DNA of 64,000 nucleotides from Antedon mediterranea (lineage: Eukaryota > Echinodermata > Crinoidea > Comatulida > Antedonidae), in the NCBI RefSeq assembly GCF_964355755.1, contig NC_092671.1, positions 7,141,001 to 7,205,000 on the forward strand, given 5' to 3'. Both the position numbers and the translations under genes were made by a program. This document shows positions 1 through 25,900 of this stretch, piece after piece. A model generated the notes under the pieces. It searched no databases, had not been told where the DNA came from, and was given only the letters and a program-made list of their open reading frames with translations. Within the stretch, counting starts at the first letter, position 1; each line of letters begins with the position of its first letter.

Positions 1-476
1 ATAAATCATACAATTAATGGGAAAACAAACATATTTTGGTTAGGCCTAGAATTAATAATGAAAATAATTTTATAATTCCGAACTATTTGTTATATCTTTG
101 TTTAGGCCTATTCCCTAACTGTGACGGATATGACAGAAACATTGAACCATGTATTTATAATTAAATACGAATAAGATACGAAATGTAATACAGATTGCGC
201 CTACTCTTGCCATGCAATGCATATTCATTTATCTGAAACAGGTTTTAAAATCGATTTTTATCAACCTGAAGAGACTCATAGCGTACATTTAAATGTATTA
301 CGTCACAAACATTAACCGTGTTAATACTTTTTGGTGTTCTTTAATAATTTGTTATTGTACGTTAAATAGTTTACTATATTAACAGATCAGATTTAATTCA
401 ACAAAACAATACAGTACTTAAAATACATTACAAATATTCACCTAATTCGTCAAAGTGACGAATTAAATTCTATTTT
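1..476. other. AT-rich 5' flank, no gene seen
   Basis: No coding segment, RNA gene or clear repeat was recognised. The last bases before 534 (477 onward) are nearly identical to the sequence before the second sulfotransferase-like copy at about 3750. This marks the start of the tandem duplication unit. Confidence 0.5.
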
Positions 477-533
477 CATATAGTTATTTAAATAACTTGC
501 TATGAATTGTCAATTTGTTCTAGTATAGGCAGA

Positions 534-1409
534 ATGACTGAACAAGTTCGTGTAATTCTTTGGTGTATTCCTCGTACAGTTTCTACTGCCTTTGAGAAAT
601 GTATGAGTAACCTTGACGATGTACAGATCATTAATGAGCCGTACGTGTCCGCGTTCACCATTGGGCCAGAAAAGTTTCCTCCACCAGAAGGTTTGGAAAA
701 AGAAATAGATATATTTATAGAGAAATCAAATGCCATAGTTTCGGGGTATGATGGTGGCTGGGAGCCAGACGTGGCAACCTACAAGTTTATTAAAGAGAAT
801 ATTTTGGAGGCTGAATATCCAGGCAAGAATGTGGTGTTTGCCAAAGATACGTCATATGCCATCACATGGAAACTCCATATGCTACCTAAAGGCTACCGAC
901 ATGCATTCTTGATTCGCAATCCTGTCAAAGTGTTTCCCTCTTGGAAGAAAATGTTAAACAATTTTCAGAAGACACTTTCTTCAGAGTGTTTGGAAAACAA
1001 CAATAATTTTGTGCCAAAAAAATATGGTTTTGGAGAAAGTGTTCAATTGTATGAGCATCTTGTAAAGACCGGGATTGAACCAGACCCGGTAATCATAGAT
1101 GCTGATGATCTTTTGGAAAATCCAGAAATGATTTTAAGAGAGTTTTGTAAACGCACAGGAATTCTGTATAGTCACGAATTATTGAATTGGGATGCAGGAG
1201 AAAGTGTTACACACAAATGGAAGGCTTCTAATGTATACATGAAAGGCAACAAAGTATTTGGTTATTATGACAAAGCATTTACAAGTGAACGTTTTCACAA
1301 ACCTGAACCGCCCGCTGATCGTGCAGAACTACCAGAAGATGTGAACGTCTGTATTGACGCCGCATTGCCATACTATGAACAATTGTATGCTCTACGTCTG
1401 TGTACATAA
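534..1409 (+). CDS. sulfotransferase-like P-loop protein, copy 1
   Basis: Uninterrupted 291-codon frame. Residues 13-20 (PRTVSTAF) resemble the 5'-phosphosulfate (PAPS) binding loop of sulfotransferases. Residues 123-139 contain IRNPVKVFPSWKK, like the RNP...S 3'-phosphate-binding segment. About residue 200 follows D-x-DDLLENPE...LREFCKRTGI, a common C-terminal helix in bacterial-type sulfotransferases. There is no signal peptide or membrane segment, so it is probably cytosolic. The substrate cannot be told from sequence. The ATG at 534 is chosen because it aligns with copies 2 and 3 and lies just after a pyrimidine-rich TAG that could be the 3' splice site of a 5'-UTR intron. The frame also extends upstream to a TTG. 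Homologues in marine invertebrates are often poorly named, some as aminotransferase-like. A PAPS-dependent role is inferred from the two motifs only. Confidence 0.85.
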   Translation: MTEQVRVILWCIPRTVSTAFEKCMSNLDDVQIINEPYVSAFTIGPEKFPPPEGLEKEIDIFIEKSNAIVSGYDGGWEPDVATYKFIKENILEAEYPGKNVVFAKDTSYAITWKLHMLPKGYRHAFLIRNPVKVFPSWKKMLNNFQKTLSSECLENNNNFVPKKYGFGESVQLYEHLVKTGIEPDPVIIDADDLLENPEMILREFCKRTGILYSHELLNWDAGESVTHKWKASNVYMKGNKVFGYYDKAFTSERFHKPEPPADRAELPEDVNVCIDAALPYYEQLYALRLCT

Positions 1410-1422
1410 ACTTCCTTAAGAA

Positions 1423-1428
1423 AATAAA
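1423..1428 (+). terminator. candidate poly(A) signal, sulfotransferase-like copy 1
   Basis: AATAAA 14 bases after the stop codon of copy 1. The cleavage site is not visible. Confidence 0.4.
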
Positions 1429-2516
1429 CAGAATGATTTAAGTTTTAAGTTGAGAACAGTAGATAAAAGTGTCTTCCTATGTGTCATGTCAAATGGTTGA
1501 TTCAAATTGTTTTCCATCACAAAATTAATTATAACTTTAATTTGATTCATCTGAATTAATTATAGGGTACTCGTACCAAGCAAGATCGGTGCGAGACTAT
1601 AGGTAACAAAAATACAGATTTTATGCCAACATTTTTCTAACTTCAACTTTACAAACAAACATGTTCACGCCTGTTGCTAAATGTTAAGCATAGACAATTC
1701 TCTGTCTTAACACGTTCGGTAAACTTCAATCGATGTAACTTTTAAAAAATAGTATTATATATTTACTTATATATTTTATTGATGTTCAGGCTGCGTTAAA
1801 TATATTACTGAACCAAGTGAATGTAATGGATTACTTTATTGGTCAAGAACATTGTAATTATGAATCTCTAAGCCTAAGAATAAACAAAACACAATAAAAA
1901 ATGTCTTGTTTGGTTTTTTTTAAATAAAAACTAGTATAGTGTATTTTCCACCCCTACAGTAAACTGATGCCGCAGTTTATTGGCGGACTGGATCTGAAGG
2001 TTATTACTGCGGCCGCATTAATTTTTCTTATAAGGTCAAGGCAGAAAACATGAATAATTCATGAGCTTAATTAGGATCGTACATTTTACATGATTCCTGC
2101 CCTAACCTCATAGGAGAAAACAATTATAATATTGTTGTTTTATTACTTGATGTCTCGTATGTCTTGAAATCATGTATAATGAACGATTAACTATTGTCTA
2201 TGTTAAAGATAGCCGATCTACTCCCTCCTATATATAACCTAACCCTCAACTATAAAAAAAAATCGAAGATAGACTATTGCGCCATACATTACAAGCTCAA
2301 AAACTTATACAAATTATCATTATAACTATGACCATGCTTAGGCTTACACTACAAACAACTTCGAACAAAGGTCGAACAATTATTTTAAAATAATAATGTA
2401 TAAGTTCTAACTAAACAATGCTAAAAACACGTTTAATATCACCGTTACTTTTTTTATGAGAATAATCCAGGCTTTCCATGTTCTGTGTAGCACTGTATAC
2501 CTTGGAATGTGATTAA
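1429..2516. other. intergenic, no gene seen
   Basis: AT-rich sequence with stops in all frames. Nothing was recognised apart from scattered TAGGCCTA-like words and homopolymer runs. Confidence 0.5.
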
Positions 2517-2860
2517 GTCTTTCGTTGTGATCCGAATATGGCTAACACAGCTGGTACGATCGTGGCCGAGAAATGGCCTTTATTCACAATTCCCGGATTA
2601 GAATATAAGAAATTATCACATGAAATGGAGAATTTCCGAGCAGTTAATGGGAGACAGTGTTCTTTCTGGGCGAACTATATACCGAAAGTTTCACAGGTAA
2701 TAATTAAAATAAATAAATTGTGTATATATTCATCCAACACTGAAGATATTCCAGACTAAAATGAATTTTCTTAACTTTAACATTATATCGATATAAAATT
2801 TCGTTTTTTGTTTGACAGATGACCTTTCAGAACTGGATGGAGATTGGCGAACAGTTATTA
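2517..2860 (+). pseudogene. carboxylesterase/cholinesterase C-terminal fragment
   Basis: The frame from 2517 to about 2697 reads EKWPLFT...LEYKKLS...ENFRAV...CSFWANYIPKV. This is the typical C-terminal end of type-B carboxylesterases: WP-x-(F/Y)T, then LE(Y)..LS, then C.FW...(L/I)P. It ends at ACAG|GTAATA, a good 5' splice site. A 3' splice site at 2818 would join it in frame to MTFQNWMEIGEQLL. No catalytic Ser/Glu/His exon is present in the preceding 1.1 kb, and the 5' edge lacks a pyrimidine tract. The second piece runs into a foldback repeat. It is best read as an orphan or decayed terminal exon pair. A distant upstream gene outside the window is a weaker alternative. Confidence 0.5.
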
Positions 2861-2900
2861 CGACTGGAAATATTTTGCATTGTCGGTCATTGTTTTAAGG

Positions 2901-2960
2901 GTCTTTCACACACTTGTTCCAGTGCCGGACCGGAACCGTGCCACAACAGGTGTGAAAGAC
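2901..2960. repeat. 60-bp imperfect palindrome (foldback)
   Basis: Starts GTCTTTCACACA and ends GGTGTGAAAGAC. The centre, around GCCGGACCGGAACC, is also near-palindromic, so the whole 60 bases can fold into one hairpin. It is probably a miniature foldback element. Confidence 0.55.
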
Positions 2961-3249
2961 ACTTTAGCATGGACCTTATAGATCCATGTTTGAGTAGGGT
3001 ACCAAATTGATACGTCCCCAGAAGTGGACATGGTGAGAGTTCTTGCTTTAACCACCAACAGATACCATGATTCGTTCGTGATTGTTTTCTTAAATGAAGA
3101 TCATAAAAGGTAAAGGTGGTCTTATCTTTTATTTTGTATGTTTATATTTTACCTTGTTGTTTTGCAAGCTACTGTAATTTCTGTTTATGGAGATAATAAA
3201 GTATGTCGTATGTATGGTTATATTAATCATTATTTTGAGAAACTCATTT

Positions 3250-3425
3250 AATGGTTCATTTATTTATTTTATTTTATTTTATTCAATCGAAACCAACAGC
3301 GATAATTACCGCCACTAACAGGTTTGATACAAACAAAGCCAGGACTGTTTAAAGTACCTTGATTGGTCCTGACATTGATCAAGGGCTTCTCTCGTCCAGT
3401 GCCCACTACTATTTGTTGTCTCTTG
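3250..3425 (-). mobile_element. retroposon 3' end with (AAATAAA)n tail, minus strand
   Basis: On the minus strand the segment ends in GATTGAATAAAATAAAATAA followed by more A/T-rich tail, as LINE or SINE copies do. No coding remnant was seen. The assignment rests on the tail and on its contrast with the surrounding sequence. Confidence 0.35.
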
Positions 3426-3800
3426 TTTTTAATTTATTTATTTTTTAATAACTATCTTTAACATTCATTATTAGAAGTGATTGTGCTTGCAATGAGGACC
3501 AATTAACAAGTAATACCTAATAGGTTCATGGACTAAGTACTGTTTGGACTTTGTTACTTATATTAACAAACAAAATGTGATTTATATTTGACTGATAAAA
3601 CACATTTAATGTCCTCTTGCTGCGTCGAAAAAGCTCGTGTTAAACCTACACAACAGAAGTAAATATTTCTTATTTGTTATTTCAATATATTGAAAGTAAG
3701 TTTCAAGTTTCATTATATAAAGGCTAAATAATGTACTGTATTTTAATTTCATATAGTTATTTAAATAACTTGTATGAATTGTCAATTTTTTATAGGCAGA

Positions 3801-4682
3801 ATGACTGAACAAGTTCGTGTAATTCTTTGGTGTATTCCGCGGACAGTTTCTACTGCCTTTGAGAAATGTATGAGCCAGCTTGACGATGTACAGATCATTA
3901 ATGAGCCATACCAGTCTGCATTCACCATTGGACCAGAAAGATTCCCTCCACCAGACGGTTTTGAAAAAGAAACGGATATATTTATAGAAAAATCAAATGC
4001 CATAGTGTCGGGGTATGATGGTGGCTGGGAGCCAGACGTGGCAACCTACAAGTTTATTAAAGAGAATATTTTGGAGGCTGAATATCCAGACAAGAATGTA
4101 GTGTTTGTCAAAGATATGTCATATGCCATCACATGGAAACTCCATATGCTGCCTAAAGGCTACCGACATGCATTCTTGATTCGTAATACTATCAAAGCTT
4201 TTTCATCTTGGAAGAAAGTAACAATCAAAATAGAAAAGAGTCTTTCTACAAAACTACTTTTGACAAACGACAACTTTATTGTTCCCAAAAAGTATGGTTT
4301 TGGAGAAAGTCTCGAATTATACGAGCATCTTGTAAAGACCGGAATCGAACCAGACCCGGTAATGATAGATTCTGATGATCTTTTGGAAAATCCGGAATTG
4401 ATTTTAAGGGAGTTTTGTAAGCGGACAGGAATTCTGTATAACGACAAATTATTAAACTGGGATGCAGGAGAAGGTGTTACACACAAATGGAAGGCTGCCA
4501 ATACATTTATCAAAGGCAACGAATTAATGGGGTATTATGATGACGCATTTGCAAGTGAACGTTTTCAGAAACCTGAACCGCCCGCTGATCGTGCAGAACT
4601 CCCAGAAGATGTGAATACTTGTATTGACGCTACATTGCCATACTATGAACAATTATATGCTTTACGTCTGTGTCCAAAATAA
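3801..4682 (+). CDS. sulfotransferase-like P-loop protein, copy 2
   Basis: 293 codons and intronless, in direct tandem with copy 1 about 2.4 kb upstream on the same strand. It keeps PRTVSTAF at residues 13-20. In the second motif the usual RNP is RNT (HAFLIRNTIKAFSSWKK), a change in the 3'-phosphate-binding segment that may alter cofactor binding. The middle segment (about residues 138-165) and C-terminus diverge most from copy 1. An in-frame ATG also exists at 3774, but the TTTTTTATAG just before GCAGAATG resembles a 3' splice site shared with copies 1 and 3, so 3801 is preferred. Sequence similarity starts about 50 bases before the ATG, which shows that the duplication included the promoter-proximal region. 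Confidence 0.85.
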   Translation: MTEQVRVILWCIPRTVSTAFEKCMSQLDDVQIINEPYQSAFTIGPERFPPPDGFEKETDIFIEKSNAIVSGYDGGWEPDVATYKFIKENILEAEYPDKNVVFVKDMSYAITWKLHMLPKGYRHAFLIRNTIKAFSSWKKVTIKIEKSLSTKLLLTNDNFIVPKKYGFGESLELYEHLVKTGIEPDPVMIDSDDLLENPELILREFCKRTGILYNDKLLNWDAGEGVTHKWKAANTFIKGNELMGYYDDAFASERFQKPEPPADRAELPEDVNTCIDATLPYYEQLYALRLCPK

Positions 4683-6562
4683 CCAATAATTTGCATGGGG
4701 GTTTTAGTTGTTTTTTTAGAACAGTACAATATTAACTCGTTAAAGAAGGTTATCTAACTGATAAACTAACAAAGAGACTTACCACAACTATATCCAGCGT
4801 GGAATCGTGTTAGGCTGTTTTAACTCAAACTAATAACATTTGAATAAAGCGGATTTCCAAATAATTATTTCATACCTGACAAAGAAAAGCAATCATAAAT
4901 TAATTTTGAAATAAATGTTAAATGATATTTAAAATGTTTACATTTTTTAACAATTAAGTTTTTTAAGATAGAGGACAATTAATATCAATTTCAGAATTTG
5001 CTTGTGAAAATGGTATGAAAAAAATTAATAAATATACTAGTAAAATATGTAGGCCTCTTTAAATATCATTCCATCTGAATATCTTACATTACAAAGAACC
5101 ACCGTCAGCCAAAAAAAATCCGCAGCATACTACTGTATACCGTAGTTTTTCGAATAGACGTTCAAGAGACGAGGGGTGGTTATTCAAGAAAGATGTTCGA
5201 GGAGGAGGAAAAGCGTTAATTTTTGTTTTTTATCAAAGGCTATATCAAATAAACGCCCCTTTGATATAAACAAATAATACAACACAATTAATCAAAAAGT
5301 GATCAAAATGCTTTGTACAATATTCAATAAATTGTACCTTTACTACAATAAGGACATGTTTGATAATACAACAGGGCCTATTGTGGGGAGTTTATTCAAA
5401 TCGTTTATTCGCATAAATACGGTGAACATTGTTGTTGTTGCGGCACATCATTGTATCAACTTCATTCAATAAACTGCACATATAACGTATTCTCCATTTG
5501 TTGTGATTTTATTTTCTCAATTAATTCTGAAACTTGTTTGTTTACTTGAACATTATTGATTTAAATACAATTTATTTATTAGTTAATTAATAATAATAAT
5601 AATATTAATTATTTTTTATATTTCAGTTTTCAATTGACAAATACATTTTTTTTAATTATAAGAGATTTAAAAAAAAAACCTTATTGAAAAGTTCATATAA
5701 ATTCTAAAAAGTCTACAGCTTCTTGATTCTATCACCAACAAGTAGTGACTTCATAATCCTGTAATATTTCACATGAATAAAAAAATTAAAATATAATAAT
5801 ATCAAAGAATACTGTTACTATGTTAAGACTTTTTCAAAAACCAGTCATTAAATTTGAATAAAGTATTATTACACCCTCTCATAATAAATTATTAATATAG
5901 ATACTAAGCTGCTGATATACATTTAATGTGTAAAAATTACACTCTAACTTTTATAATAAACGATCCTATTTTGTTTTTTATTCCAACCGGATACAAACTT
6001 TAATTGTCTTTATTTTGTGGTTATACTGTCTGTAGTTTTAAAGATATATTGTCAAATAATAGTACTTCATTTTGACCAAAAATTGGATCGAAAAAAAAAA
6101 AAAAATACCTGAAAAACTTGACTGGAAGTCAATAAGTTTTTGGTTGAATTTACCCATTTATTTTATCTTGTGTAAAAACGTTATTTTCTTTTAGATATTT
6201 TTCTACGGAAGTGATTAACTTTGTCAATGGTGTAAATTTTTTTTAATTAATTCTTCATTTTTCATGTTTGTTGGGGACAATACATCTTTAGGAATTTCAC
6301 TAACAACGTTGCTATTCTACACATTAGACGGTATCAGGAATGAATACTGAATTTGTTTTTTAAACACACACAAAGAAGGTCACATTAGATTAAGTAATAA
6401 TTTTCATTTTAAAGATGGCATAACATTTAATACTAACAAAAAATGATATTTACATCTTTTTATCAAAGTAGTATATTGTAAGAATTCGCATTTTTTGTTT
6501 ACTTTTCTAGTATTTAGTTTTTTAGGTAAAAGACATTTTATAGATGGAAGGATATTCCTAGA
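4683..6562. other. intergenic between sulfotransferase copy 2 and the AGPS 3' end
   Basis: Convergent gene ends. AATAAA at 4843-4848 may serve copy 2. The rest is AT-rich with long A and T runs and no coding segment. The stretch at about 5098-5420 is less AT-biased and may be an old transposon remnant, but no termini could be fixed. Confidence 0.45.
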
Positions 6563-21628
<15,066 letters not shown>

Positions 21629-21862
21629 GCTGAATGCTGATCTACTTATAATTTTGACAAGTGCGCCCTCTAGGTTTTAGTACACACTTTTCATCGTAGC
21701 ATCGTTTCGTTTAGTAAGTCCGTCTATTTTTGTATGTTTACGTATGTAAAACATAATAATTATAGAGAATCATATTTTCATAATTCGTTGAACAGTATCA
21801 TACAAATATTTTACTCTAAATATTGCCCAAAAAATAGAGATAAGATAACACCAAAATATATT

Positions 21863-21943
21863 GGCAGCGGTGGGATTCGAACCCACGCCATCGAAATGAC
21901 TGGTGCCTTAAACCAGCGCCTTAGACCGCTCGGCCACGCTACC
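21863..21943 (-). tRNA. tRNA-Leu(AAG)
   Basis: 81-nt type-II tRNA. The minus strand starts GGTAGCGTGGCCGAGCGG. The anticodon stem CTGGT/ACCAG encloses the loop TTAAGGC (anticodon AAG). There is a long variable arm, then GGGTTCGAATCCC, and the acceptor end CCGCTGCC pairs with the start. It lies about 240 bases upstream of the AGPS start codon and has no SINE-like tail. Confidence 0.93.
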
Positions 21944-22993
21944 ACACATAAGCACATGAACTCATTGGCTAATACGTAATCAAAAACCTTCTGATAGCAA
22001 TATTTGATGATGATACTAATCAACAGTATTCTTCTCCCATATCAATAATATATATATATATAAAGGTCGCGTTTGCATTGTGTGTTTTTAAATTTGTATA
22101 GGCCTATCTCTATGATTAACCCAATAAATGTTAAATGAGGACAATATTAATTATAGCAGGCCCTACTTACATTCCACTTTTTAAGGAAAGAATATATGTA
22201 AATAAGTTGACTACATAATTCACAATAACAACATTTAGGAACCCAGAACATGATTGTTGTCATTTTATTGTAATATCCAGTAGCAATACCATACGTTTGT
22301 ATGTTTATGTTCAAAATTAATGTGGCGTGAGTGTGAAAACATTCAAAACCAGAGAGTTGTTATTGATTGTTAATTAATCTAATTAACAACTCCTATTTCA
22401 AAACCATTAATATCAACAAATATGAATGATGTTTACAAAAACTATGTGATGGCATGAAAATTGTCATTGATATCATGATAGGTTTTTGTACATATCATTT
22501 AATTATCAATAGATGCACTGATTATATTTAAATATCATAGTATAAAAATGACTCAAATAACGGTTAAATTAAAGCAATAGGGCCTAATTTATTCAAACAT
22601 AATTGAAAGCTCCAATAATTGGTGTTACTTGTGTGCAGTGCCGCTTTTTGTTTTGATTTTCCTACACCATGTTTTTTGGCCGGATCAGAATTGTTTTATC
22701 TCATTCACATACTTATTAGACTGTAGTTATAATTGTGTGCCTTTGGAATTATTGTTCGTTCCTGATGATGATCAAATAAAGATCGCAACGTTGAATCATG
22801 GCTTGCCTCTTGTTATTTTGCCTCTCGTCGAGTCAGTTTTATACTATGTCATTTAATTATCAAATTATAAAATAAAATTACAGACTAATTCATTAAAATC
22901 AAACATAATAAACAAGCATTCTTAAGATACTCTGGTACAGGTCACTTTGGGTAAAAAATTCTTTTCAATTCTGAAAACTCGTATTGCATACAA
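21944..22993. other. intergenic between tRNA-Leu and the first cysteine-rich gene
   Basis: AT-rich. A segment at about 22630-22850 is less AT-biased and contains CCTGATGATGATCAAATAAA followed by GATCGCAACG, reminiscent of a degraded Penelope-like or other retroelement end. No gene was seen. Confidence 0.4.
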
Positions 22994-25900
22994 CTATTGT
23001 TCGTCTGGTGTAATTCTGCATTCACCAAGATAACCCTAAAGATCAAATCAAAGTGCATCATTAATTTATATATGCAATATAATAATATAACGCGGTTAAT
23101 ATATGGAAATTATATTCTAAGCAGGCATGGTTAACCGAGTAGGCATATGACCCAAATAAGGGGAAAAGTGAAAATATAAGGAAAAGGTGAAGATATAAGA
23201 ACGAAAGTTCGTATACAAGTGATTTTATCCACATTATTATATAAAAAAAATCATATAAAAACATAACTTACCTTAAGTCCCACACATTTGCAATTAGAGG
23301 GGCGGACACATCGTTTTGAGTGAAAGCGTGTGAGTACCTTGCCTTTTGGACATGTACATCCGGGTCGACACAACGCTTTGCAGACGATGTCGGGGTTTTT
23401 ACACGTCGGTGGACAAGCACTAGCACAATCGGAAAACACTAGGTCCCCATGACAGTCTGAGATATAAAACAATTTTAGTAGAATCATTTCTCGTTCTCAC
23501 AGTATGACGTAGTTATGATGAATAGCTTTCACATTTTTAATTGATACTCAGAACATTCATAAACAATACATACAATACTACTACTATTAAGTTTCTTTAC
23601 GTACTTGTTTCCAGACATTCTTCGTCAATGTTTAAATTTCGATCATAAAAATCAACGAAACATCCGCCACAGTAATTTGGTCTGTTAAAACAAAAGAAAG
23701 TTCGACAAAGATTCAACAATGGAAACATTCTGTTAATTTCAGTTAGAACACGTAGGCCTACATCTGAAATTATGACTGGTTGCTTAATTATCTAAATTAT
23801 GATTCTTCACGCATTATATATGCTATAAAACAATTCATATTATACATATTTTAATTCATTAAAAGACAACATCTTGCGCATGAGTTTTTGGGGTGCGGAT
23901 ATGTTTTATGTGAACAAAAAGTTACTTACACGCATGACGTCATTGGGTTAACAGAGCACGTGGTGCCATCACAAGGATTTCTTTTACATGCAAATGGGGG
24001 TCTCCCATTAGGACATGGTGCTAAAAAAATATTAAATAGTTTAGGTATTTCATTGCAAAACGAAAACCGATCAGTAGTTAATGAGACAGAGACAACAATA
24101 TATTTCTTTCGTTTTGATGCTAATTAATATTTAAATTAAAATGTGGTTTTCTCTATCTATAATCTGTCTACACTCTGTCAACTAGTTTGACAAAAAATGT
24201 CAATGTCAATGCTCCCGTATATGGTAGTGATATGAAGTCATCGTCTCCATATATTTGTCACATAAAGTTTGATAGTTTAGACAGAGATTTATGTAAACAA
24301 CTTCTATTACTAAACTAACATTCTCGTTGAGTATGTGTATTATGCCTATATTATTTATGTTTGGACCGATTACGTTATGTCGAAACAGTAAGTTTTTCGT
24401 AGAATTCACTGAATTACCTGGGTTTGGGAGACATGTACAAGTTGGGCAACCTTCTGAAGTCACTTCAGTTCCAAATGGACAAGGATTTGCACATCTTATT
24501 TGTGGACAATCTAAAATGAAATGATTATTTAGGTAGATGACTTAATATATAAATATATATTATTAAGTAATAGAATGACATTGGTCTTTAGTTCAGCATT
24601 GTAGAAAAATCGGTTTTCATTCGTCGACTCGAGACGTGTTTAAGTTTCTTCGTTGAAGATGAAGATTTTTTTAATTTATTTCGTCCAGAAAAGAAATATA
24701 GGCCTATAACAAAAAACAAGAGTTCGAAATCCAATTAAAAGACTGGTTAACCAAAAATGAAATAAATCACTGTCAAGTGGCTCACCAAAATGAAAATTGA
24801 AAAGAGTTATACAATTATAATTATTCTTCATAAAAAAATTTAAATCAATAAAGAAGTTAAAATCTATATTATATGTCTTAAGCTATAATATAAATAAATA
24901 AATCATTAAAAATCTAGGAATAAAAAGGCAAATTTATATTTGCACTTGCATAAGATAAGATACTGATTATCAGATAATGGTGATGATACTGCATAGTATG
25001 ACCAAGGAGGAGAAGTAATTTTATTTTACATTTCCCTGGTATGACGATGATAACACAGCAATATAATTGCTACCTAAGCATGGCAACAGCGTTATGATAA
25101 TGGTGATGACGACTCGATGTTGTGATAAAGATTATAATAAGACAATGATGTGATTATGACGAGGATTAAAGATTTTGTGAATTTGATTACAAACAGAACG
25201 ATGTCATATAATAATTTAGGTATTTGTAGCGCCAGAATCAACTAAACCGAAGTAAAAATCAAAGGCGCTTATATTGGATGTTAAAAAGATGCGTTTTAAG
25301 TTCTTTTTTAAAAATAGCAATAGAAGTTGATTTAGTAAAATGACGAGGGAGAGAATTCCAAAGAGAAGCAGCAGAGAACATAAAAGACTTTTGTCCAGAT
25401 TTGGTGTTAATTCTAGGAACAAGTAGTAGGATTTGATCAACCGAACGAAGACAAGCAAGAGGGGTGTAGGTGGGAAGAAGATCAAGGAGATAAGTAGGTT
25501 GTTTAAGAAGTAGCGCTTTAAATGTTAGTAAAAGGATCTTATATTTTATACGGGAGTCAATAGGTAGCCAATGGAGGTTATATAAAATAGGAGATATGTG
25601 TGAGGATCTTCTAGTAAGAGTAAGAGTTATGTTTGTGATATGTATTACAATGTAAAAATGAGTAGGCCTACTTACTTGCTTGTAAACATTCTTGGTCAAT
25701 GTTTAGGTTGTGATCATAGAAATCGGCAGAACATCCTCCACAGTAGTTTGGTCTTTTGATTAATATAAAAAAATACCATACTCTTCATTAACTTAATTAC
25801 AGTATAATAAAATCTTGGAGTTTAGTCATTTTTATTCGCGTCCAACCCGACTCTACAGCTTACTATGTCGGTCAGTTGGTCGATTGGTTGGTCGGTACAC

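Noticed and set aside
507-533. Upstream extension of sulfotransferase-like copy 1 to a TTG codon
   Set aside because: TTG starts are not expected in animal genes. The ATG at 534 aligns with the other copies and follows a splice-site-like TAG.
21734-22023. Frames overlapping the tRNA-Leu gene on both strands
   Set aside because: The tRNA cloverleaf explains the conserved sequence. The frames are incidental.
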